Translations under genes and position numbers: made by a program
Shown: piece after piece, positions 11,520 to 46,964 of the stretch
How the letters are laid out: each line of letters begins with the position of its first letter
Numbering within the stretch: position 1 is the stretch's first letter
NCBI GenBank assembly: GCA_016617855.1
Contig: JAECUM010012847.1
Location: 1 to 64,000, forward strand
Source of the DNA: Megalonaias nervosa
Lineage: Eukaryota; Mollusca; Bivalvia; Unionida; Unionidae
Direction of reading: 5' to 3'
Length of the DNA stretch: 64,000 nt
Notes under the pieces: model-generated
What the model was told of the DNA's origin: nothing
The model's input: the letters and a program-made list of their open reading frames with translations, nothing else
Database searches by the model: none

Positions 11520-13100
11520 TTGACTTGGGTTTGAATAATGCTATTTTGCGTGCAAATTTCTATGCGAGCACGATTATTGATTATTATTTTAGACGGATAC
11601 AAAAAACAAGTATAGACCAGATGGAAAAAATGAAGGTGCCAGAATGTTTTGTAATCATTCCATCAATAGGAATCACCTACTTAAACGCAGTGGACTGATT
11701 CGGTCCTAGGTAGTTCAGAAAGTGAACAAGGTTAGAAAGAACGCCTCATAGGTAACTTGCCGTTTGGCTGCGGAAGAGATACATGTCAGTTTTGCGTTAT
11801 TTTTCAGTATTAAGCAAGAACTGATGATAGACATACGAAATGTTGCAATATAAGGGTAAAAGGTTACAGGGAAGATTATCACAAAACACACTAATGTCCA
11901 TTCTTCTCTTTTTACCTTAAATTTTATAGGCTGAGAATATCACTACTAATCCCTATGTAATCAGTATCTGTTTCACTCGCTTGAACATTGAGTCTCTTTG
12001 TTAGTGATCACGTTTCCTGAAAGTGTTACAGGTATCAGACAAGATAGTACTTATTTCTTATCTGTTTGATTTAACTTTGGTCACATCCCATACCATATTT
12101 AGACATTAACTAAGTAGGTCATTCCTTAGATCATATATGCATTTGCTCGAGATAGAAGTCCATAGAAGCAGGGTTTCCATTGAACCTTACTAATCAGGTA
12201 TACAAAGTTTGAATTCAATTATATCTTCTGAAGTCGGTCTTTAAATCCAGTATTTGTTGTATCGTTGGATTTGATAGGTATGTAAACCTTGATGCTCATT
12301 ATTGTTATAGATTGCGATCAGTACTGTCAGATAAACCTTATTCTAGGCTTATAATAATAAAGCATTATTAAAATATAATACATTGCTGGTTCGAAATTTC
12401 TAACGTAATCAGCTTCTTCAAAAATCCTCTTGATATCTATGGCATTAAAGTCTCTCTGCGAGGATGTTAAAATTGTTTCAAAAGTCTTGATTATCCGTAA
12501 AGTCATTTTTCTTGGATGCGTTTAATCATTCACTTTTCAACTAAAGCAACTCCATGGTCCATTAGACACAGCAAAATGTTAATATATATGAATATACGAA
12601 ATCAAAGTTAGAGTCAGTGTGTCTATCACATGGTCACAGATAGTGATTCATCTGAGATTTCACTCACGTCAAAGATTATAATATATAAACATATAAATAT
12701 TTACTGATTATCTACTCATATTTGACAGATCAACTTTGAATGTGATTCCATAGTCAACATTAATGATGGATCTAAATTGTAAAGTTACCTAACCAAGGCA
12801 GTTGCTATGGGGCATAAAGGTCTATTCCTCTCATCAGACTTAATTTTTATTTTGATAATATGATTTAAACACCGTTGCCTAGATACATTTTCAATATTAT
12901 TTCCAAACATGAAAGTCAGTGCTCCGATTGCTCTCTATTCCAATGGATCTGCATCGTCGCCTTGCCGTTGTCCTGTGTAGCGCTAACATGCCCTGACACT
13001 ACTGTTTCGTTGCGATTCATGAATGTTGCTTTATTACTGAAATTGCACTCTGTTTCCGTTTCGGCTGCCGTGTGAGAAGGAAACTTAGTTTCTTATTTAT
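11520..13100. other. AT-rich non-coding, no gene seen
   Basis: No domains or splice-bounded coding segments were recognised. A 66-codon open frame at 12875-13075 is cysteine-containing and hydrophobic but has no LU spacing. Confidence 0.5.
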
Positions 13101-13111
13101 TTTCCTTGCAG

Positions 13112-13142
13112 GACAAAGAGATGCACATATTTTTAGTGTTGG
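13112..13142 (+). CDS. Candidate first coding exon of the LU gene
   Basis: A 31-nt segment is bounded by a good acceptor (TTATTTTCCTTGCAG) and a consensus donor (GTAAGT at 13143). It carries ATG at 13121 followed by codons for MHIFLVL and one extra base. Phase 1 is exactly what the LU-A exon at 18297 needs. The residues are hydrophobic, as expected for the start of a signal peptide. Joined directly to 18297 the hydrophobic run would be too short, so either another phase 1-1 exon lies between them or this is not the real start. Confidence 0.3.
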
Positions 13143-13149
13143 GTAAGTT

Positions 13150-14870
13150 GTCTTATTTTATTCCTACCTGTAGTTACAAATCTTATTTTTTATCTAGGAA
13201 TAAAACAGTTCTGATGAGTATAAGATCAGTTTCATACCCAAGTCAATGGATTCTCTCCCTTTTCATAGGAGCACACAACTGCTAAAGTGCTTTGAATTTA
13301 TTAACTGGAGATAATCGTACGGTTTAATATCTATATTTCACTTTCTGCGATTATTCCTCTTCAATGGCTTTGGCGTGTAATGTTCAGATTTCATGCAATG
13401 CATAAGCGTTTTAAATTGGGAATGCGAAGCCATCTAGGGTCGAATTTATTTTAACCAATTACTTTCACTACCTAAACCTTGCTTGATCCAATTCTTTCTA
13501 AGTACTGGAATAACTACACATCACTCGGATGTTTTAAAACTGATCGCGAAATGAGGGACCGTGATGCTCCTACTATGGTAATCAGTGTTAACGTGAACCT
13601 CCAAATGGCTTATAAGCGCCGTATTTGGATTTAAAGAAAAGCTGATTTCGACTTTGCATTCCCAGTTTTACTTGTCTTACAATGCTTTCAAAAAATATCG
13701 AATTCACTCAAATACACAGTTTTAGCCATCGACCCCTAGATAGTATGCATAATAGATATAATAATGTACGCTTATTTGTTACGAATATGTAATTTAACTA
13801 CTTGTGTGTTAATTTTAAATTCTTTTTTATTTTGTATCATTACATTATATTGTAATGATTATTTCCACGGGATCTGATATTTTTGAAAGAAATATTATGT
13901 TTATATAAAACGTAGTATGACTCGCATAAGTACGATTTTATCCTGCCGTGGTTTGTCGATTGAGTAAACACTACGCGAAAACGAATGGTTATTGCCAAAG
14001 TCATTTTCCTGGCCCACGTGAAATTGCACTGTTTACTGCGCTATTTGATGAAGAAATGGTCACGCGTTTCATCGTGCGCGCTTGAAATGACGTCTTAGTT
14101 CAGTTTAAAAATACTCAGATCCCCGTGAAATATTCAGTCGTACAGTATATCGTCAATAAGAAGGATATATTTCTATTAGGTGCCATAAAGAGTTGTATTT
14201 TTACATCTTTGGAGCTCGAGATGTTTTATCATAGATCACAGCTTGTTCAGAAGTTCATCTATTTTTTAGAATATAATAATATATTCCCTGGAGAACTATA
14301 CAAGTGACAAAGACATTCGATGGAAATTTATTCTAAATTGAAGCATTACATGTTGTGGTTCAACGTGGAACTCTTGACATTCGTATAAAGACTTCACCTG
14401 ACGTCATCATCCTCCATCTTGCAACATCATCAAGATTCGAACCTGGATTCAGTTAAAACTATTTAGTGATAGGACTCGTATTTTTTCAGTACTAGGATAA
14501 ATGTTTGGATTGTCTTCACAAACTGTAAGTCCTATTTTCTATTTTCACCTTTTCACCGTATTTTCTAGGGAAATAAATTATTTTTGTTAAAACTTACAAA
14601 GCTTGTTGGTTTCACTCTTTTCTTTTGTTACTCTTAACGAGCCTATACGTAACATATAAAAAACGTATCTTAGAAAGAGCCCTTTTTGCTTCTGCGGTCC
14701 GATAGAAACCGCCATGCATTTCTTCCTGCTCTCTCAAATGCATAGTTAATTATCCAGGTGTTTGCTTAGATTTACTGCTTTTGGGAAAGAGCGATGCAAA
14801 TGAAATATGTATGCAAATATATAATTGATATCGGACAATTGCAATAAATTATTCAAATCGCGAATAATTT
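13150..14870. other. Non-coding, no gene seen
   Basis: A short segment at about 14487-14526 has an acceptor-like TTTTTTCAG and a GTAAGT donor, but it holds a stop in the phase needed for the LU gene. No other coding signal was found. Confidence 0.4.
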
Positions 14871-14878
14871 CATTGTGG

Positions 14879-14880
<2 letters not shown>

Positions 14881-14932
<52 letters not shown>
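14881..14932. repeat. Compound (CT)n(CA)n microsatellite
   Basis: CT units at 14881-14897 are followed directly by CA units to 14932. Confidence 0.97.
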
Positions 14933-14934
<2 letters not shown>

Positions 14935-14939
14935 TCATT

Positions 14940-15785
14940 TTATCTATTATCGTGTGTGCTAAAATCTCTTCAGGTTTTAATATGTTGCAATAATTGCGTC
15001 ATATTGGGAGAGAGTTACTTAAGTTGAGAAATTGTCCAAACTCATTATATCATCTTGAGGGAAAATATTATTGTCCAATTTAACTTGGTATGAGAAACCT
15101 TGTTACTAAAATAAATGCTAAATGTCTGAAAAATCACTTATGATAATGTTAAATTCTTACCATAACATAAATGATGGTACACATCTACATTGTGATAAAC
15201 TCTACAGATTTCTGGCATGTGATGAATTGAACATCAAAGCAAAAATCTCGGCATGAAGACGTAATATGCTTTCATGGTCAAAACTGGCTGTGAAAGAAAA
15301 AAGCAATATTCAAAATAATACAAATTTTGATCATTGTCGATTTCAAACAAGAAAGATACCAGAAAAGATGCAAGTTACGCATTAACCCTGATACAAAGAT
15401 AATGTAATCAAGACTGTGCCATATAAAGAATGTATAAATTGATGTGGATATATGCAGACTTGTATTCATCTAAATTTACAGAATGATTCAAATTGTTTAT
15501 AACATTACAGCGTTAAACTATAACAATTCAAAAAGGCAGAGACAAACTTTATGAAAAACAAAATGTATATTAAAAATTGCACACGATGACCCAGTGTATG
15601 AAGATGCTGTTTGCAATCAACCATAGCTATGGCACAATTTGACATCATCTTAAATGTTTGGAAAGAATCAACAACTATTGAAAATTACTAAAAATAAAAG
15701 TTCTAGTTGTAGTTCGAGGTCACGTTGGCTTGTTGATAACGCCTAAAGAAATTAACCATAAACAATTTGCATTTAAGGTCTCAAT
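14940..15785. other. Non-coding, no gene seen
   Basis: AT-rich. The open frames are short and unremarkable. Confidence 0.5.
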
Positions 15786-15787
15786 AT

Positions 15788-15893
<106 letters not shown>

Positions 15894-15899
15894 TTGTTT

Positions 15900-18290
15900 G
15901 TTTGGGAACTTTGTATTAAACAGCTCAGGATCAGGATTTAATTTCTCCCAAAGAACCAGTTAAAGTATTGCTTGACATGACATATATATCGATGAAGATA
16001 AACAGGCAGAATGATTTCGAATAAAGGTCTCAACCTTATCAAATTTATTCATACAGTCAGGTCGGTTTTTATTTTTCTAACCTGGCACGCATGCACATCT
16101 ATCGCGATGGAAATTACACAGAAACATCTTGAACTTATCTTCAGCGTTATTGCAGTGACACAATTATACCCTTTCTAAAATGATGTCACTTTGTTTCATT
16201 CAGATGTTTACAAATTTTCTTATTTTGTCATCATGAATATTCACGTACAGATTACCAGTTTGGTGTACAATGGTATTTCACGCTTGATAAATCCGACCCC
16301 ATTATTGTTGCACTCCCTTATCGTATCTACCTGTAGGAAGATAGCAAACAAGCAGAGGTCAATAAACCAGTAAGGTCAATATAAAGCCATTCTAAACCGA
16401 TATACTTAGTTTCGTACCTTTTCCTTTCCTATAGTTTTGGATTCGGTCTGTAATCTGGCCAGTACGACAGAATCCAGACAATGTGCTCGTCTGCACATGC
16501 GTGGAGATTACACACTAAGGATTAAATTACTCTGGGTCAAAACAGCCTTTCGGCAGTGATATACGCTGAACGAGTATAAGCTGTGAGGACTGTGGACAAA
16601 ATTTTGCTAAGTTTTCAAAAATGAAGGTGGAGCCTTTAAAGCACGTCATAACAGACGAATGATAAAGTTTAGTAGTTACTAAAGTCTACGGGGAAATAGT
16701 GACTCACAGCTTCTTATTTTGTTCACTTCTCAATGCTTTTAAAATAATTCAACCTTATGCAACGTTTGACTGGAGTTGTAATGTATAAAGATCTGTAAGT
16801 GTGAGATACATTTATCTCCTCCATGCGAATGAGTTATACTGTCTAAACACATCTATCTCCTCCATTCCAATGTTGTATACTGTCGGAACACACTGTTGTC
16901 TCGTTCTTATGAATGATTAATACTGTCGACACACACAACTTTTGGTGATATGCTGGAAATGGGTTAAACACACTAAGGCAGATGTGCAAAACAAAACAGA
17001 TATTTTCCATCGATCATAACTTACTGGGTAATTGCGAAGTGCAATCATATCTTTAAATATGCTTGTTACATTGTTTGGGTTTCGATCGGGCAACAGGCAT
17101 TGCCTACAAGTGATCTTCCGATAACCATGATATACAATTCATACGCGATCAACTGTTCTTTGAGCAATTAAATGCCAAAACATTTTTATTCTATTCAAAT
17201 CTAACAGATTCTAATTCTGTGATATCTCACAATGTATAGGTGAAATACACAGAAGCAATTATTAAAACGAGAATTAACATTTAAATTGTGACCAAGAATA
17301 GTTCCTATCGTTAAATAGTCTGTTGGAAGAAAATAAGCAGTCACAATTAAATTGTCAGGTGGTACATCTCTTGAAAGGGAAAGACTACGAATGCTAAATT
17401 ATATTTGATATTCATATATTTATCTTCGTTTGTTGTTTTTGTTTGCTTTTTAGGACTTGTTTTTGCTGCAAATACGGGGATAATTCGTTGCCAAAATCAG
17501 ACAGATAGCAGTTTGTCAGGTACGGCTTTCCACAAACCTTGAAATTACTACCTCCATTCACGACGATGTAATTGTTATCAATTTGGAAATAAAAATACAG
17601 CTTCATTACAAGATCGCACGAGGATGTTCAGCACTTTAGTTTTCATACCACACTATTTCTCTTTCCATAGTTATGCTTTGAATTATGTTTTGTACAAGGA
17701 TTGTTGTACATAATCCATCTCAATTTTCAACGGGATTTCACAACTTTTTGTTACTATCATTATCTCATGATTCATGTGTTCTTCTTAAATGATGTTTCTC
17801 CATCTCAAAGAAAGAATATCTCCAGGAAGAAACGTAAAAAGAGAAGCATATTGTAAACTAAACCACGAACAAGAAAAGTGTGATACTGCTCTACAATTAA
17901 TTGGATTGTAACGCATAATACATAAATACTAATTTACCTATCAGATGAATCAAATATAAATGCTTAAGGGTAAAACAATTAACGATACTAACAGGATGAT
18001 AGATAAAGATATCGCCTTTTTATACAACTCCGTTTTACGGACAATAAGAGAATATTTGTTGCTAATTTACGAGCAGTACTTCACCAGGAAATAATTGTAT
18101 TGCTATCGGTTTTATTAGTTTCTCTAAGAAGTTAATGATGTTATAAGACAAAGAATGTTTTTTTTTTCTTATTTACTCATAATTATTAAATTGCGTGGTC
18201 TACTATCCTTTTATCATACAAGCACTATATAAATACAAGCAAAATACAAATTCATATCTACTTTCTAATTAATATAATCTACTTCTTCTT
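15900..18290. other. Non-coding, no gene seen
   Basis: This is intron or upstream sequence of the LU gene, depending on where its first exon lies. I see no domains, RNA genes or mobile-element coding. Confidence 0.5.
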
Positions 18291-18296
18291 CTTCAG

Positions 18297-40875
<22,579 letters not shown>

Positions 40876-41021
40876 CTAGATCCCAAGCACTGAATCCTTT
40901 ATTGCTAGTTATATGTCTACATGTATTCAACAAAATCTCCTGTGCCCGTCTTTCATCCGATCTCTCACTTGGACATGAACTTGTCAAATCAATCACTTAG
41001 CCGTTAACTGTTTGTGCATGT

Positions 41022-41027
41022 ATTAAA
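41022..41027 (+). terminator. Poly(A) signal ATTAAA of the LU gene
   Basis: It lies 147 bp after the stop, and the corresponding place in the decayed copy has AATAAA (9543-9548). A canonical AATAAA further down (41197-41202) is an alternative. Confidence 0.5.
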
Positions 41028-41209
41028 ACAGAATTGACACAAAACTGACTCTGTCTTGTAAGTGTTGTTATTTAAATCGGTTTTAAAATGTTTCGTTTAA
41101 TCTGATTTTAGATAATAGTTATTCTATTTGTTCATTTTCTCCCAACGGTAATAGCTGACGATATCAAACACTACTCCGGTAAATGTTTGCCCACGAAATA
41201 AATCTTTAC

Positions 41210-42425
41210 GTATACCATTATCGACTTTGCATCTTAAGTGTGCAGCCGAACAGAACAGAGTTAACTATTATAGACTGCTTAAACAATTTTAACCGGTTTA
41301 AGCCAGAGACTATGTTTTTCAATTTTAAATACAAGAAAATATCTGGACAACATATATTTTATTTAAAAACAAAATTACCTCCCAGTCCCTAGACCATAGT
41401 ATGCATTTTGTTTTAAAAATCGCCTACCAACAACTCTGTTCTCTTTGGCACTGACTTCGAGCATATTCCCTAATTGTCTTTGTTTTTAAACAAATTTTCC
41501 AAAGTCATTAGACCATAATCCATTCGTACCATACTATAGCAAATATCATAAGGTCCCTGGTGGATGGTATTTATTGGTCCTCTATTTGAAATTGATATGA
41601 AGAACCACTCATATTTTTTTACATTTTCAAATCCTGTCAGGGGAACCAAATTTCTTCATTATATTTCGTATTCATAGAAAAGAACACTAAACATCATTAA
41701 ATCCTAAATATAGTGACGTTTATGGAATGTTTTTATCATCGTGTTTTTAGGTCAAGATTGACAGCAAGTAATTCTGAGTGACAGAACAATCGCTTATGTT
41801 TAATGTAAGCATCTGTATATTTAGTAGCGTATTAACGAGGGGATGGGCGGTTGCCCCGGACGCCAGAGTTCTTGGGGCGCCAAAACATTTTTTTTTCGAA
41901 AACTACCAACATTGTGTGTTTGTAAATTTGTTACTCTTGAATTCCGACATTTCAGCATATTACATAACGCACCCGTATAACAAGAATTTGCAATCTCATT
42001 CCTGCTATCAGCGTGTGCGTCGTGAACCAACTACTACTATATTCATCGGTGTCCCTCAATACTCCGCTAATCCTCTTTTGCATCAAAGCGAGTGAGACGG
42101 ATCCAGACATTGATCAATACTATTGCCTGGGCACAAATCTGCTAAAATAGACGTCTGTCTTACAATCCGTCAGACAACCACTAGTAGTTAGATTTATGGG
42201 AAAAGGTGTGGGGGATTATAATTTTTGTAAACAAACAGTCCATAAATAAATCGATTTAGTTAAATTTTATGGTTTCTATACTTGCTTAACAGTACTATGT
42301 TTGAGGTGAAATTAATGGGCCAGATGTGGAAATGAGAGATATGCATAAAATGGTGCTTGATTGTCTTCTGTGAATGACAGAATGTTGATGCCAGGAAAAA
42401 GCCAACAAATGGCATTAAATTTCAG
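41210..42425. other. Intergenic, no gene assigned
   Basis: A 105-codon open frame (41778-42095) contains a short GC-rich patch around 41830-41885 but no recognised domain. Confidence 0.45.
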
Positions 42426-42429
42426 GAAA

Positions 42430-42650
42430 AATCGTTGTCGGCCATGGCCCATCCCCGGGCCCTGCTGTGAAAGCTCACAGCGCTCCCCTAAACACCTCTA
42501 GCTACTGGGACAGGCCATAGGTCCCTTCCAATAACCCTACCTCAGCATCGGCCATTCGGCCCTTGTATTCTGGTCCTTTGGGCCATCATCGTCGCAGTAC
42601 GCGCCATTTACGCCACTGGCTCCGAACGCCATTTGCCCCTAGTAGGCCAT
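42430..42650. repeat. GC-rich block with recurring GGCCAT/GCCATT motifs
   Basis: GGCCAT or a close variant recurs at least seven times (GTCGGCCATGGCCCATCC, ACAGGCCATAGG, ATCGGCCATTCGGCC, TGGGCCATCATC, GCGCCATTTACGCC, TAGGCCATTG). It is sharply GC-richer than its flanks and may be a mobile-element fragment or minisatellite. Confidence 0.5.
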
Positions 42651-42659
42651 TGTGTATAT

Positions 42660-43620
42660 CAACGCTATGAAAACGTTTCTGCTTCAGCTTGTAAATGCAG
42701 TGAACGATACTGTGTAAAATTATTTATGGATTATGTGTTAATCTTGTATTTAATATATGCCTTTCAAAGCAGAGTATACAAAAACTCAGCGTCAATATTG
42801 TTTGCGGTAACTTGCTTAAAATATTAGATACATTCTACAGTTATGATTTGAAGAGAATGTGTTCAGATAATTCTAGCACAACCTATGCTTAGCTTTATTT
42901 CTAGAATTTCAAATTTTAAAATGTACAAGAACGTAGGACAACGTATAAAATACAAATATCTCTAAACTAAAGTATTTAATTGCATACACTTTGTATACAT
43001 GCATCTAGAAGAGGGTTGAATGCTTTCAGACTCACGGTACTAATTCAGTTCCCATAGTAAACCTATGCAAACACCATGATATTAAAAATTCAATAACTTT
43101 AAATTTCTGAGTGGTCATGATCAAACCAATATGCATCAGTATAGATGAAACCTGGATGTCAGCTTCTGTGTAGAGAAAAGTATATTTCTGGGCCTACATG
43201 TGTTTGAAACATGTGCTTTCAATCCCGCACCAAAAAGTCAGGTGCTAATTTCAGTAATGAGTGTTCCAGATTCAAGACTGTTAAAGGACTAAAATTCCAT
43301 CATTAAAATTATGTCTCTAATTTTTAAGTTACATCTAGGATAAGCTCTCAAAGATTCTTTTTCCCAACACATAACTTACATTATTAACCAATCCTGGCCA
43401 GCCAAACCCATATATACTCTATTTTATGTTCACCCTTTTCCAGGCTGGTTCTCATTTTTCCATACAATTAGTACCGTGTGTCCTTCAAGATATTTAGAAA
43501 AAAGGTCCGTATGTAAATGAACCACGTATTATTGAAAAATGAACGATAACATGAGAAGTATGTACGGAAATTAGGACGTATAAGAATTGATAACGCATGT
43601 TCTCTCTCGACATTTACTTC
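42660..43620. other. Intergenic, no gene seen
   Basis: No recognised feature. Confidence 0.5.
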
Positions 43621-43629
43621 CACAGTGAG

Positions 43630-43795
43630 CTGGGTTGACTGGTTGATTTGGTTTTTAGCATTGAGAGCCATGTGTCAGTACATAACCACTGACCCAAGTG
43701 AAACTACTGGCAAGCTTTATCACACGCCCACGTAGGACTGAGCTGAGACTCAAATTCACTCGAACAGAGATGATATGTGTGAGTGATCTGAAAAG
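43630..43795 (-). mobile_element. Worn second copy of the 27.6-kb SINE
   Basis: Shared segments in the same order are a GACCCA-GTGAAACTACTGGCAAGC stretch, CACA-GCCCACGTAGG, GAGACTCAAATTCACTCG (decayed B box) and AGAGATGA-ATG-GAGTGATC. The tail and A box are degraded. Confidence 0.65.
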
Positions 43796-43799
43796 ACAT

Positions 43800-43832
43800 A
43801 CATACATACATGCATACATACATACATACAGT
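43800..43832. repeat. (CATA)n microsatellite
   Basis: CATA units with one GCATA variant, directly after the SINE. Confidence 0.85.
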
Positions 43833-43869
43833 ACTATGTATATTTCATTGACATTGGGCCCACGTGTCT

Positions 43870-44470
43870 AATGTCGTGTAGGGTAAACAAGTTTAGTAGG
43901 TTTGAGTTCTGGATACAGCATTGATTCTGACCTTAGAATTTTCTAGACAAATTTTGTTTACAGTTAGGTGGAAATTACCATCATCCTTGTCCTAAAATTG
44001 TCTTAGGTTTTTATATTAAAGTTGATTGTGTTAGAATTACTCATTCCTACCTTAACATCAGTCTTTATAGGAATCGAGTTTAGTTGTGTTTCAGTTAATA
44101 GCTGAGAGGATATTTTTGTTTAAATTATTTATTACAATTACAAAGTGCTCTCTGACTTTCAGGTCTTAAATTACTATTTTGGGATTATTGTGAATCCATT
44201 CGGAGACATTTTGGATAATATCATTGTGATACATCAAGACTGTTAGCATTTTCGTTCGGAACAGCACTGAAATTCATTCAGAAAAACATGTGATGTAACT
44301 TTTAGGACTATTTGGGATTTAATTCACAATAATGTGAGTTCTTTTTAAATGCTCACTTTGTATTATAGAGAAACACATTATTCGTTGACTTTTGCAAAAT
44401 ATGTTGGTCTTCGCTCTTTTCTGTTATTTAATTTAAGACCAGAGAGATTCGTAAGGGGGCTCGTCCATCA
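43870..44470 (+). mobile_element. Possible 5' LTR and primer-binding site
   Basis: AGGGGGCTCGTCC at 44454-44466 resembles the primer-binding site for tRNA-Pro used by many LTR elements, and it lies 200 bp before a gag-like reading frame. The sequence to its left would then be LTR, but no second LTR copy and no clear TG...CA ends were found. The left boundary is arbitrary. Confidence 0.35.
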
Positions 44471-44665
44471 TACAAATTTCTTTAAAATATTTCAGCAAAC
44501 TTTAATTCGTTTTTTTTTTAAATTCACTTTGTTTCTGATTTTTTAATCCCTGGTATTTTAGTTTCACGCCCTTGGAAAATCGCTAGTGAAAACAAATAGC
44601 TTTCACAAAGTCATCTAATGTGGAGAGCTTTATTTTAAATCTTACAGAGGAAGGTTTTACAGTCC

Positions 44666-45345
44666 ATGCAAAAGAATGAATTAATTCAGCTTGCCACACA
44701 TTATGATCTTTCTCAAGCCAAGGCTTCATTAACAAAGCAAGAAATAAAAAATATCTGGGACCATTATTTGGCGGAAAAGAATTTTTCCGATAGAAGTCGT
44801 TTAGGTTTGATTAGTAAGTTTGCATCTGGTTTGGATAGGAAACTTAAAGAATTCCAGTTTTTTAAAAAAAAAAACAGATGAAAACAGAGTTAAGTAGGCT
44901 TCAGCTTCAGATGGAAATGATGGAAATCCGAGATCAAAGAGAGAGAGCAGAGAAATGCAGATGCAGCCAAATCCAATGCAAATGCAGAGACCGAAAAAGG
45001 AAAGGGGGAGGCAGAGAGAGAAAGAAAGAAGAAAGGGAAATGCAATTAAGATTTAAAGAATAATAACTGGCAAGAGAAAGGCATAGACTAATGACAATAT
45101 AAATACAATGTGAAAAGGAAGAGAGGAAAATACTAATGCAGAGAGAAAGAGAAAAGAAATATAGGAAATTTCAATTTAGATTAAACGAATTAGAGCTGGC
45201 AATTGAAAAAACTCTCCCTCCTCCCTAACCACACAAATATAGCTTTCGATGTTGTAGAAATATTAGGTTAGTACCCCCTTTTAAAGAAAAAGAAGTAGAT
45301 CTGATAGAAACTGAATACAATAATCTTTTGGACTACATTGTCTGA
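44666..45345 (+). pseudogene. Gag-like gene of a gypsy-type LTR retrotransposon, decayed
   Basis: The frame from ATG 44666 reads MQKNELIQLATHYDLSQAKA and continues for 71 residues to TGA at 44879. A second frame then gives a charged Glu/Arg/Lys-rich coiled-coil segment (MEMMEIRDQRERAEK, later KKEEREMQLRFKE). Further on, FRLNELELAIEK and NIRLVPPFKEKEVD appear, the latter matching a motif that follows the charged region in metazoan gypsy-like Gag proteins. The order of short N-terminal helical domain, long charged helix, then LVPPF motif fits Gag. The first shift falls in an A run near 44865. No protease, reverse transcriptase or integrase was seen downstream. Confidence 0.6.
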
Positions 45346-45349
45346 ATAC

Positions 45350-45750
45350 AATAACGTTTATGACTACATTGCAATTATATAACCAACCTTCTGTATACAA
45401 CATAACTTGATTAGTAAAAGATGAAAATGTGATCATGGCGGATTTGTATGCTAAGTTAAATGACTGGTTCAGTTAGCCATTATTTGCTTACGGTTATGAC
45501 TGTGACAGTCTTGATTATGTACAAAGCAAGTTACTGAACAAACCAAACTAGCCTTTAGTGGTAGACATTTTCAGCTTTTGGTATGGGTGATTATCCGAAA
45601 GTATTTACTTTTTGCTATATTCAATGCAAACCAGATCATAATCGGATCATGGAAATAGAGTGCATTTTGTTTTATATAAATAGAAGTGTTTTTGCTCTAC
45701 CTTCAATACAAAAGCTGTTTTTTACTGCTTGACAGTGTTCGCTCTCTCTC
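45350..45750. other. No gene seen
   Basis: Possibly more of the decayed LTR element. No pol motif was recognised. Confidence 0.4.
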
Positions 45751-45759
45751 TCTTACACC

Positions 45760-46955
45760 GAATGCTGGCTGATTCGCGCCATTGCTGATTCGGCCCAAAT
45801 TACCAGCTGATTCGGACCACGTAAAATATTATAAGAAAAGCCATGGCACACACATGCTTGCTTTATTTTAGTAATTATCAATGTTTTCGCAAGCATAGTC
45901 AGAGAATGCAAAACGTTGATGTTCAGCTTTTAAATTTACATAAGACAGTTGTTAGTAAATTTCTAGCTGAAATCAGAACAAAATAGATATAAATTGCAAC
46001 ATTAAATTTGGTAAAACCAAAAGAAAGAAATATATAGTTATTGTTTGAATTAAAAACATTTTTAAACTTTTCATAAATCAGGCCAGTATGGCCACTTTCC
46101 AAGAATATCAATGTATATAAATTTGTACATGATTTTCATTGATTCTTCATGCAAGTCGTGCTTTCTTCGCGATGTATTTACCCATAAAAAAATATGGTAA
46201 AGTTATTGATGAGTAACACAACAGTAAAACGTAATATACTGGTATCGCTGTATCTTTTGAGTAAAATTTCTTTATTTGTGGACACCCCGTAGCCCCGTTC
46301 CAGTACAAAGAATGTGTTAGAGCTTTAGGTCTGCCACTTCGATGATTTAAATATAATTGGTTTTTGTGTTATTATCCATGTTCTCCCTTTTCTTGGTGTT
46401 TATGTAATTTCCCGACAAAAAAAAAAAAATACATTGAAGAATTCTCAGAAAAAAATTTTGAATTGATGTCTCTTTGGGAATTTTATTTAAATTGTTTCCT
46501 GCAAAAAAAATTAACCATTTTTAGGTTGTAGGGCCCGTACTCCTTTGCCTTCTTGCGTTTGGACTAGTTGAACCAGTTTATGTGTCTTTTCCCTTTTATT
46601 TTCCGATTTTCTAATCGTCATTGATATTTGCCCTGAATTTCGCTGAGTTTGATTTTGTTCAAAATAAACAGTATTACGTTATTTCGTTTCATTGTATATA
46701 ACAACCCCATTATCACGCGTACTATCGTGGTTTTGTTGACGTAAATGCATATCTGAACTGCTCAACGTACTTGCGAAATAATGAGAAATATCATCTTTAA
46801 AAACAAATTTAAATGTCACATTTAAGTCCCAGACGAAACTTAATAAGATTTCACATGGTCCGAATCAGCCCGGAATTTGGGCCGATTTAGCTAGTAATTT
46901 GGGCCGAATCAGCCTGGTCCAATTCAGCCATGGTCCGATTCAGCCTGTTACTCCG
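45760..46955. mobile_element. Non-autonomous DNA transposon with repeated subterminal motif
   Basis: The two ends are inverted copies built from repeats of GGCTGATTCGG-CC. The left end (45767-45825) has three such units separated by CAAATTACCA. The right end (46860-46950) has five in the opposite orientation (GGTCCGAATCAGCC and variants). TACACC flanks both ends (45754-45759 and 46956-46961) as a possible 6-bp target duplication. The 1.0 kb interior has no transposase frame. The superfamily is not assignable by eye. Confidence 0.7.
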
Positions 46956-46964
46956 TACACCATA

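Noticed and set aside
12875..13075. A cysteine-containing 66-codon frame as an LU domain
   Set aside because: The spacing of cysteines does not match LU, and the centre is hydrophobic.
41778..42095. A 105-codon open frame as a gene
   Set aside because: No family resemblance. The GC-rich patch inside suggests an old repeat fragment.
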